Assembly (NCBI RefSeq): GCF_014207355.1
Contig: NZ_JACHEF010000007.1
Location: forward strand, 248,001-312,000
Length of the DNA stretch: 64,000 bases
Direction: 5' to 3'
From: Mesorhizobium sangaii
GTDB taxonomy: Bacteria > Pseudomonadota > Alphaproteobacteria > Rhizobiales > Rhizobiaceae
Shown here: positions 58,233-64,000 of the stretch, piece by piece
Position numbering within the stretch: the stretch's first letter is position 1
Layout of the letters: each line of letters starts with the position of its first letter
Translations under genes and position numbers: made by a program
Notes under the pieces: model-generated
The model's input: only the letters and a program-made list of their open reading frames with translations
What the model was told of the DNA's origin: nothing
The model's database searches: none

Positions 58233-58865
58233 TCAGGCGTCTTTCTCAGCCTGCTCATTGACAGGCCCAGGCTCGACTGCCGCTTCGGCCGCAACCTTCG
58301 GGCCGCCCTTGGCGACGCCGACCATGGCCGGGCGCAGCACCCGCTCGCCGATCGAATAGCCCGGCTGCACGACCTGGACCACGGTGTTCGCCGGGACATC
58401 CGGATTGGGCACTTCAAACATCGCCTGGTGGAAATTGGGATCGAACTTCTCGCCTTCAGGCGTGAGTTTCTTGACCCCGTGCCGTTCCAGCGCCGACAGC
58501 ATGGCGCGCTCGGTGAGGTCGACGCCTTCGATCAGCGCCTTGAAGCCGGCGTCCCCGGATGCCTTGGCTTCAGCCGGGATGGCGTCGAGCGCGCGGCGCA
58601 GATTGTCCGACACCGACAGCATGTCGCGCGCGAAATTCGCCACCGCGTAGGTGCGCGCGTCGTGCACGTCGCGCGCGGTGCGGCGGCGCAGGTTTTCCAT
58701 CTCGGCCGCGACGCGCAGCGCGCGGTCCTTCAGGTCCTCATTTTCCTTCAGCAGCCGCACAAGGGCTTCATAGTCACCATCGATGCTGCCTTCCGTGCGC
58801 TCGGCATTGGCCTCGGTCGCCTCGACTTCATCGGGCGCGCGTTCGTCTTTTGCCTGGTCGCTCAT
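58233..58865 (-). CDS. grpE: Nucleotide exchange factor GrpE
   Basis: A 210-residue cochaperone that releases ADP from DnaK. An acidic N terminus (about 1-40) leads into the long coiled-coil helix (ENEDLKDRALRVAAEMENLRRR) and the beta-rich C-terminal domain with the signature FDPNFHQAMFEV and NTVVQVVQPGYSIGERVLRPAMV. Usually the heat-shock repressor gene hrcA lies beside it; it would be on the other side of this gene only if outside the region, and none is visible here. No dnaK is adjacent. Confidence 0.95.
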   Translation of the reverse strand: MSDQAKDERAPDEVEATEANAERTEGSIDGDYEALVRLLKENEDLKDRALRVAAEMENLRRRTARDVHDARTYAVANFARDMLSVSDNLRRALDAIPAEAKASGDAGFKALIEGVDLTERAMLSALERHGVKKLTPEGEKFDPNFHQAMFEVPNPDVPANTVVQVVQPGYSIGERVLRPAMVGVAKGGPKVAAEAAVEPGPVNEQAEKDA

Positions 58866-59104
58866 CGCCGTTTCCCGTCAATCTCGAATGATATGGATTT
58901 TGAGCCCGATATCGAGGTTTGGCAGCCAAAAATCAAGGGGTAAGCGACAGTCGAGGCTCACTGCCAGGGCAGGACACAAACGGCAAGGTCCTTCGATTTT
59001 AATTCAAACTTTACCTTAACTGACGGCCTTCCTTGCCACGAAGGCGTGATGCGGGAACCATTTCCTTGCTGGAGGAGTTTCGAAGCCGACACAGGATTTT
59101 TGAG

Positions 59105-59305
59105 ATGATGACCCGCAACAAAGGCGAAAAGGGAGAACGGCTGGCCACGGAGGTCAGGCGCCAGTTCGGTGCCGAGGCGACGACGCGCTTTCTGCGTACC
59201 TTGCCGGCCTTCCGCACCGAGGCCGACATTCCCGACCGCCTCAGGGAGCTGCTCGACCGCCTCGACGGGGCGGAGGACGGCGACGCCGGCTGGCGCCGGC
59301 AGTAA
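59105..59305 (+). CDS. Small hypothetical protein
   Basis: A 66-residue protein, charged and helical, with basic N terminus (MMTRNKGEKGERLATEVRRQ) and acidic, leucine-containing C terminus (RLRELLDRLDGAEDGD). Coding bias fits the host and an AGGA lies about ten bases upstream, but the call is not certain. No export signal or known motif. The next gene starts about 100 bases downstream. Confidence 0.5.
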   Translation: MMTRNKGEKGERLATEVRRQFGAEATTRFLRTLPAFRTEADIPDRLRELLDRLDGAEDGDAGWRRQ

Positions 59306-59403
59306 ACGCAACGACCAACCTGGCAACAACCCTCCATCGGCAATAGCCTGAGAGAGCCGAACCATCTAGTGATGGACGCGTTATGATTCACATGGAGGAC
59401 GTA

Positions 59404-59781
59404 GTGCGCAAGGTTTCGATCACCTCATTGCTGTCGGCGCTTGTCGGCCTTGGCGCCGTTGCATTGGTGGCCTTTCCGTCACAGGCAGAGAGTCTGCAGC
59501 TGGAATTGGGCAAACATGGCCCGCGGCTGAAGCTCTTGCCAGATTGCGATCCCAACTACGACGATTGCGATTTCCGCCGCGACGACTGGCGTGACCGTCG
59601 TCACTCACGAGGCTGCACGGAGGATCGGGCTCTCGATAAGGCGGAACGGATGGGCATCCGCCGGGCAAGGATAGAGTCCATCGGCCGCCGCGAGATCACC
59701 GTCCGCGGCAGACAGTATGGCGACCGCGTGCGCGTGACTTTTGGAACCGAGCGCGGCTGCCCCATCCTCGATCGCGAGTAG
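59404..59781 (+). CDS. Exported hypothetical protein, basic
   Basis: A 125-residue protein started at GTG 59404, which has GGAGG five bases upstream; an ATG at 59383 is the alternative. Residues 1-28 form a signal peptide (ending SQA). The mature part has an acidic cysteine-containing stretch (DCDPNYDDCDFRRDD), then a domain with GCTEDRALDKAERMGIRRARIESIGRREITVRG and a final cysteine. Similar proteins occur in many rhizobia without assigned function. Four cysteines could form two disulfides. Confidence 0.7.
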   Translation: MRKVSITSLLSALVGLGAVALVAFPSQAESLQLELGKHGPRLKLLPDCDPNYDDCDFRRDDWRDRRHSRGCTEDRALDKAERMGIRRARIESIGRREITVRGRQYGDRVRVTFGTERGCPILDRE

Positions 59782-59824
59782 TGATCGCCCCAAAGCAGAA
59801 AAACCCGGCGCTCCAGGGTGAATC

Positions 59825-59858
59825 GTCGACTGGTCAAATTGGGACTGACCGGGTCGAC
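59825..59858. promoter_or_regulatory. Interrupted inverted repeat upstream of the desaturase gene
   Basis: GTCGAC-T-GGTCA (59825-59836) faces TGACC-GG-GTCGAC (59846-59858). The arms match over 11 bp apart from a one- versus two-base bulge, with a 9-base spacer. It lies 83 bases before the desaturase start and could be an operator or an mRNA hairpin. Confidence 0.4.
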
Positions 59859-59941
59859 CGCCGAGCCACGCGACAATTACGCACAGTAATTTTGCGTGAT
59901 CCCTGTCTTGCGGCGGCGGGATACCCCGCCTATGCTTCCTG

Positions 59942-60964
59942 ATGAACATGATTTCCCCTGAGACGGCCGCCAACAGCAAGCGCGCCTGGCTGAAGATTTT
60001 GGCGCGCTACAAGAAGCCTGACAGGCGCCGCAGCGCGCTCGAACTCGCGATCACCCTTATTCCCTTCGTCACGCTGTGGGCGCTCTCTTCGGCCGCCTAC
60101 TCCTACGGTCATTGGTGGGGTTTGGTCCTCGTTCTTCCGGCGGCCGGGTTTCTGGTGCGCATCTTCATGATCCAGCACGACTGCGGCCATGGTTCCTTCT
60201 TCGCCAATCGTTATGCCGACGACTGGATCGGCCGCGCGCTGGGCATCCTGACGCTGACGCCCTACGACTGCTGGCGGCGTGCCCACGCGACCCATCATGC
60301 CAGCGCCGGCAATCTTGACGAACGCGGCATGGGCGACATCAGGACGCTGACCGTTGCCGAATACCGGCAATTGTCATGGCGAGGCCGCCTTGCCTATCGC
60401 CTCTATCGCCACCCGCTGGTGATGTTCGGGCTGGGGCCGATCTGGCTGTTCATCTTCGAGCAAAGGCTGCCTATCGGCATGATGCGTGGCGGCCTGACCC
60501 CTTGGGTGTCGTCAATGACCACCAATCTTGGCATCGCGGTTGCGGCAGCTATCCTCATCTGGTTCGTCGGCCCCGGCGCGTTCCTGGTTGTCCATCTGCC
60601 GATCGTCATCCTTGCCGGTTCGGCCGGCATCTGGCTGTTCTACGTCCAGCACCAATTCGAGGAGACGGAATGGGCAAAGGATGCGGACTGGGAATTCCAG
60701 CACGCCGCCTTGCACGGATCGTCCTACTACGACCTGCCGCCGGTGCTGAACTGGTTCACCGGCAATATCGGCGTCCACCACGTCCACCACCTTTCCGCCA
60801 AGGTGCCGGGCTACCGGTTGCAGGAAGTGCTGCGGGATTATCCGGAACTGCGCGGCATCGGCCGCGTCACGCTGCTCGACAGCCTGCGCTGCGTCAAACT
60901 GGCGTTGTGGGACGAAAACCGCCGCAAGCTGGTGTCGTTCCGCGAGGCGCTGGCGGCGGCGTAA
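59942..60964 (+). CDS. Fatty acid desaturase
   Basis: A 340-residue integral membrane desaturase. The three histidine boxes that bind the di-iron centre are HDCGH (near residue 79), HATHH (near 118) and HHVHH (near 280), and four hydrophobic segments place them on the cytoplasmic side. The spacing resembles delta-12/omega-6 type acyl-lipid desaturases (DesA/FAD2-like). Regioselectivity cannot be fixed from sequence. It would modify membrane acyl chains, for example in cold adaptation. A dispersed repeat follows the gene. Confidence 0.9.
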   Translation: MNMISPETAANSKRAWLKILARYKKPDRRRSALELAITLIPFVTLWALSSAAYSYGHWWGLVLVLPAAGFLVRIFMIQHDCGHGSFFANRYADDWIGRALGILTLTPYDCWRRAHATHHASAGNLDERGMGDIRTLTVAEYRQLSWRGRLAYRLYRHPLVMFGLGPIWLFIFEQRLPIGMMRGGLTPWVSSMTTNLGIAVAAAILIWFVGPGAFLVVHLPIVILAGSAGIWLFYVQHQFEETEWAKDADWEFQHAALHGSSYYDLPPVLNWFTGNIGVHHVHHLSAKVPGYRLQEVLRDYPELRGIGRVTLLDSLRCVKLALWDENRRKLVSFREALAAA

Positions 60965-61013
60965 AGAAACCGCCGCACCATACGGCGCGGCGACATTCGG
61001 CAAATCCTGGATT

Positions 61014-61110
61014 GTTTTGAAGCAATTCCGAATGGAAAACCGGAATTGCTCGCTTTGTTTGACGCAATTCCGGACGGAAAGCCGTTTGGTGCTTTTCCTG
61101 GAATTCCTCG
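61014..61110. repeat. Two copies of a dispersed GCAATTCCG palindromic repeat
   Basis: A first, shorter copy (61014-61051: GAAGCAATTCCG, then GGAAAACCGG and AATTGCTC) is followed by a longer copy (61057-61110: GACGCAATTCCGG, GGAAAGCCG, then CTTTTCCTGGAATTCCTC). Both are built on GCAATTCCG facing CGGAATTGC / GGAATTCC. Motifs of this form are common as high-copy intergenic elements in Mesorhizobium-type genomes. They fill the gap between convergent desaturase and PfpI-like genes. Confidence 0.75.
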
Positions 61111-61113
61111 CGA

Positions 61114-61734
61114 TCAGGCCGCCTGGCGCTCTTCGCGCATCAAGATCTCGCCATGGCGGATCTCGGTGCCCAGCACCTTCAGGCATTCGCGGATGAAATT
61201 GGACAGGCCCGGCCAGCCCTTGGCTGACACGAGATTGCCGTCGACATGGGCGCCGGTCGGCGCGACGTCGATGTAGATGCCGCCGGCCAGCGTCACCTCC
61301 GGCTCGCAATAGTGAAGCGCTGCGACTTCCCGGCCCCGCACCACGCCGTCGACGGCGATCAGGATCTGCACGCCGTGGCAGATGGTGAAGATCGGCTTGC
61401 CGGCCTCATGGAAATGCCGCACCAGCGCCTGCACCCGCTTGTCGATGCGGATGTATTCCGGCCCGCGCCCGCCCGCCGCATAGACGGCATCATAATCGTC
61501 CGGCTTCACCTCGGCGAAGGTCTTGTTCAGGATGTAGTCGTGGCCGAGCTTTTCCGTGTAGGTCTGGTGGCCTTCAAAGTCGTGCAGCGACGTCTTCAGG
61601 ATATCGCCGGCCTTCTTGTCGGGGCAGACGACATGCACCGTATGGCCAACGGCATGCATGGCCTGTTCAAAGACGAAAATCTCGTACTCCTCGCTGAACT
61701 CGCCAACGAGCATCAATATTTTCTTGCCAGCCAT
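61114..61734 (-). CDS. DJ-1/PfpI family protein
   Basis: A 206-residue protein of the DJ-1/PfpI superfamily. The nucleophile elbow reads FTICHGVQILIAV with the conserved Cys and adjacent His; KILMLVGEFSEEYEIFVFEQAM at the N terminus and YAAGGRGPEYI are the other landmarks. Members include proteases, glyoxalases and stress chaperones; which applies here is unknown. A good GGGAGG lies before ATG 61734, and the leader contains several operator-like palindromes. Confidence 0.9.
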   Translation of the reverse strand: MAGKKILMLVGEFSEEYEIFVFEQAMHAVGHTVHVVCPDKKAGDILKTSLHDFEGHQTYTEKLGHDYILNKTFAEVKPDDYDAVYAAGGRGPEYIRIDKRVQALVRHFHEAGKPIFTICHGVQILIAVDGVVRGREVAALHYCEPEVTLAGGIYIDVAPTGAHVDGNLVSAKGWPGLSNFIRECLKVLGTEIRHGEILMREERQAA

Positions 61735-61758
61735 TTGCGGTTCCTCCCTTGGCCATAT

Positions 61759-61779
61759 TTATTTCGGACGGTGAAATAA
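61759..61779. promoter_or_regulatory. Inverted repeat at the PfpI-like gene promoter
   Basis: TTATTTC (61759-61765) and GAAATAA (61773-61779) are perfect 7-bp arms around GGACGGT. The site begins 25 bases upstream of the start codon, where a repressor would block transcription or early elongation. Confidence 0.5.
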
Positions 61780-61828
61780 TGGAACTATCCTAAGGGCAGC
61801 GCAGCGAAAGGGAAAGCACAAATCCCCC

Positions 61829-61916
61829 ATTGGTAAGACCAGTTCCCGTCGACCGGGACAGGCATCGCTATAGATCGCTTCAAAACAAGCGAAAATAGCA
61901 CCACTGGTTCGACCAG
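61829..61916. promoter_or_regulatory. Two GntR/FadR-type operator candidates
   Basis: ATTGGTAAGACCAGTT (61829-61844) contains TGGT-AAG-ACCA, and CTGGTTCGACCAG (61904-61916) is a perfect palindrome TGGT-TCG-ACCA with one extra matching pair. TGGT-N3-ACCA is the FadR-subfamily GntR consensus as I know it. The two centres are 74 bases apart, upstream of the PfpI-like gene and just beyond the stop of the GMC oxidoreductase gene. Confidence 0.6.
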
Positions 61917-61923
61917 AACTCCG

Positions 61924-63531
61924 TCAGGCAACCGCCTTGATCATATCGGCTGCCTTTTCGGCGATCATGATGGTCGGCGCATTGGTGTTGCCGCCGATCA
62001 GCGTCGGCATCACCGAGGCGTCGACCACCCGCAAGGCCCGTATGCCGCGCACGCGCAGTTGCGGATCGACCACCGCCATGTCGTCGATGCCCATCTTGCA
62101 GGTGCCCGCCGGGTGATAGATCGTATCGGCACGGGCTCGGATATGGGTCATCAGCTCGGCATCGCTCGATACGCCGGCGGTGTAGATTTCCCTGGCGCGG
62201 TATTTGGCCAGCGCCGGCGCCTCCAGTATGCCGCGCATCATTCTGACACCTTTGAGCAACAGCTCGGCGTCGCGTTTGTCGGACAGAAAACGCGGATCGA
62301 TGCGCGGTGGCGCCAGCGGGTCGCGCGCCGACAACCCGACCTCGCCGCGCGAATGCGGCCGCAGCACACAGACGTGGCAGGAGAAACCATAACCCATATG
62401 CAGCTTGCGACCATGATCATCGACGATGGCGATGCAGAAATGCAGTTGCAGATCGGGACGATGGATCGCCGGGTCGGATTTGAGGAAGGCGCCGCCCTCC
62501 GCGTAGGGCGTGGCGATCATACCGCCGCCATCCCTGCGCCAACGCCGCAGATGCCGCAGCAGGCTAGGCAGACCGCGCAGGCCAATGCCCATCATGTCGG
62601 TATTCTTCGATTTCCAGCCCATGATGAAATCAAGATGGTCCTGCAGGTTCTTGCCGACGCCGGGCAGTTCATGGATGATCGGAATTCCGTGCGCTGCAAG
62701 CTCGACAGCCGGGCCGATCCCGGACAGCATCAAGAGCTGTGGCGAGCCGAAGGCACCAGCGCAGACGATGACCTCGCGCCTGGCCTTCGCAACGGCTTCA
62801 TTCTTGCCGGTGCGATAGCGCACGCCGGTAGCCCGCTTGCCTTCAAGGACGATACCCGTGGCTTGCGCTCCGGTGACAACGGTGAGGTTTGGCCGGCTCA
62901 TCGCCGGGTGTAGATAGGCGGCGGCTGCGGAACAGCGCTCGCCATTGCGGCGTTCGCCCCAGAATTGCGTGACCTGATAAAGTCCGGCCCCTTCCTGTTC
63001 GACGCCGTTGAAATCATCGTTGCGCCGGATCTGGTTTTCGCCACAGGCCTCGACAAAGGCCTTGGAGAGCGCACGCGGCTCCTGCTGCTCGGCGACCCGC
63101 AATGGTCCCTCGCCACCGTGCAAGGCATCCGCACCACGCTGATTGCCTTCCGCACGCCGGAAATAGGGCAGCACCTCGCCCCATGACCAGCCGTCGCAGC
63201 CGAGATCGGCCCATTCGTCATAGTCGCCGCGGTGCCCGCGTGTGTAGAGCATGGCATTGATGGCGCTCGAGCCACCCAGCGCCTTGCCGCGCGGCTGGTA
63301 CCCCTTGCGGCCGCCAAGCTCTGGCTGCGGCACGGTCTCGAAGGCCCAGTTGTTGATCTTCGGCCGGCCCGGCAACAGCGCGATGACGCCTGCCGGTGCG
63401 CGGATGAGCAGATCTCTGCCCTCGCCGCCGGCTTCGATCAGGCAAACCCTTTTCGATGGATCTTCTGAGAGCCGCGCGGCAAGCGTGCAGCCGGCGGACC
63501 CGCCACCGGCAATGACGTAGTCGAAATCCAT
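61924..63531 (-). CDS. GMC family FAD-dependent oxidoreductase (choline/alcohol dehydrogenase-like)
   Basis: A 535-residue flavoenzyme. The FAD-binding motif DYVIAGGGSAGCTLAARL is at the N terminus, GMC signature 1 is GKALGGSSAINAMLYTRG and signature 2 is GAFGSPQLLMLSGIGP. The C-terminal block HPAGTCKMG holds the active-site His, and NTNAPTIMIAEKAADMI is conserved. Length and motifs match choline dehydrogenase and AlkJ-type alcohol dehydrogenases; with no betB or betI nearby, a choline role is not supported by context. ATG 63531 follows GAGGAGATC. Confidence 0.92.
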   Translation of the reverse strand: MDFDYVIAGGGSAGCTLAARLSEDPSKRVCLIEAGGEGRDLLIRAPAGVIALLPGRPKINNWAFETVPQPELGGRKGYQPRGKALGGSSAINAMLYTRGHRGDYDEWADLGCDGWSWGEVLPYFRRAEGNQRGADALHGGEGPLRVAEQQEPRALSKAFVEACGENQIRRNDDFNGVEQEGAGLYQVTQFWGERRNGERCSAAAAYLHPAMSRPNLTVVTGAQATGIVLEGKRATGVRYRTGKNEAVAKARREVIVCAGAFGSPQLLMLSGIGPAVELAAHGIPIIHELPGVGKNLQDHLDFIMGWKSKNTDMMGIGLRGLPSLLRHLRRWRRDGGGMIATPYAEGGAFLKSDPAIHRPDLQLHFCIAIVDDHGRKLHMGYGFSCHVCVLRPHSRGEVGLSARDPLAPPRIDPRFLSDKRDAELLLKGVRMMRGILEAPALAKYRAREIYTAGVSSDAELMTHIRARADTIYHPAGTCKMGIDDMAVVDPQLRVRGIRALRVVDASVMPTLIGGNTNAPTIMIAEKAADMIKAVA

Positions 63532-63679
63532 GATCTCCTCCCGGTCGGAGCGCCGCGCGTCCAAAGGACCCGCAAAGGACGCTCCGAGACTCATGCACAT
63601 CAGGCGGATGTTTCCGTCCGGATGACCAAGAGAAGGCCCGATCACAACCGATGTAAAGACGCGTGGAATTACCGCTGCG

Positions 63680-64000
63680 TCAGCTGACGCGAACGCGCCG
63701 CCAGGAATATTTTGGCCCCTTGGGCTCCTGTACGGCGGTTGGCTGGTAGTAGAGCCCCAGCCCGCCGGTGCGGCCCTCTTCCAGCCGCTTCAACAGCACC
63801 GGGTTAGATATCTCGAATTCGTCGAAGCCGAGCCGCAGCATATGCGGCAACTGGTCGACCAGCACTTGGCCGGTGGCGCGCACTGCACCCTCGAAATGAT
63901 AGCGGCTGCGCAGCAATTCGCCCTTGGAGAAGGACCGGCCGTCGCTGAAGGCCGGGAAGGCCAGTGCCACCAGTGACAGCTGGTCGAGCAGATCGGCGAT
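63680..64000 (-). CDS. DUF934 family protein, truncated by the window edge
   Basis: The C-terminal 106 codons of a gene running off the right end. Residues such as LAFPAFSDGRSFSKGELLRSRYHFEGAVRATGQVLVDQLPHMLRLGFDEFEI match DUF934. This family is encoded next to sulfite reductase (cysI) and cysH genes in alphaproteobacteria, so assimilatory sulfate reduction genes probably lie to the right. The reading frame is open through position 64000; the start is outside the window. Confidence 0.85.
   Translation of the reverse strand: MADLLDQLSLVALAFPAFSDGRSFSKGELLRSRYHFEGAVRATGQVLVDQLPHMLRLGFDEFEISNPVLLKRLEEGRTGGLGLYYQPTAVQEPKGPKYSWRRVRVS

Noticed and set aside
58902..58952. A 16-codon frame (MDFEPDIEVWQPKIKG) between grpE and the next gene
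   Set aside because: No ribosome binding site and too short to judge; it may be a gene remnant but cannot be supported.
1..64000. Prophage, transposon, integrative element or CRISPR array
   Set aside because: No integrase, transposase, phage structural gene or regularly spaced repeat was found; the only tandem array (8.6 kb) is a coding-overlap repeat without spacers.

Overview
The window looks like chromosomal DNA of a GC-rich alphaproteobacterium of the order Rhizobiales, most likely Mesorhizobium or a close relative. The evidence is the rpoN-hpf-ptsN and lptC-lptA-lptB neighbourhoods, a ROSE-like thermometer in front of an hsp20 gene, an OlsB ornithine-lipid enzyme behind a PHO-box-like site, an IalB-family protein, several DUFs typical of rhizobia, and the short intergenic palindromes common in these genomes. 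I see no prophage, transposase, CRISPR array or rRNA operon. One tRNA-Ser(GGA) lies at the left edge.

Layout. 0-2.4 kb: tRNA-Ser, two small membrane proteins and msrA. 2.4-13.2 kb: a nucleoside uptake and salvage island. A BMP-type binding protein, an RbsA-like double ATPase and two permeases import nucleosides. Cytidine deaminase, purine nucleoside phosphorylase, thymidine phosphorylase, uracil phosphoribosyltransferase and adenosine deaminase process them. A nucleoside hydrolase and a ribokinase at 35-39 kb probably join the same economy. 13.3-17.4 kb: ubiE, ubiB and a coaBC whose product carries an extra N-terminal ribbon-helix-helix domain like that of FitA/VapB antitoxins. 19.2-25.5 kb: a carboxylate catabolic cluster with a citrate-lyase-like citrate synthase homologue, a class III CoA-transferase, a complete tripartite tricarboxylate transporter (tctA/B/C homologues) and a divergent IclR regulator. 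25.8-32.9 kb: a membrane GGDEF-EAL protein, GNAT, DUF2214, nth, DUF2244, a methyltransferase and an AraC-MGMT fusion. 33-34.9 kb: four tightly overlapping genes for small exported proteins, two of them paralogues, with no assigned function. 35-40.3 kb: ribokinase, amidase, LysE exporter, nucleoside hydrolase, hsp20 and DUF1150. 40.3-45.6 kb: ptsN, hpf, rpoN, lptB, lptA and lptC, all on the minus strand. 46-53.9 kb: sppA, ihfB, a LapA-like protein, an ornithine cyclodeaminase homologue, an EVE-VOC-WYL group, two RNA/SAM methyltransferases, lspA and an AcuI-like reductase. 54-64 kb: hybrid histidine kinase, olsB, a TRIC/UPF0126 membrane protein, grpE, two small proteins, a fatty acid desaturase, a PfpI-like protein, a GMC oxidoreductase and the truncated end of a DUF934 gene.

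The observations I rate highest are: (1) the RHH-CoaBC fusion, with half-sites of a FitA-like operator in its leader; (2) an 18/17-bp tandem repeat between cdd and the purine nucleoside phosphorylase gene that forms a chain of mini-cistrons linked by four-base ATGA stop/start overlaps; (3) the four-gene exported-protein operon at 33-34.9 kb; (4) the CoA-transferase / citryl-CoA-lyase-like / TTT cluster with a nested palindromic operator; and (5) several well-formed regulatory sites (ROSE, PHO box, WYL and GntR-like palindromes). All functional statements come from reading the sequence and from family knowledge; no database search was run.
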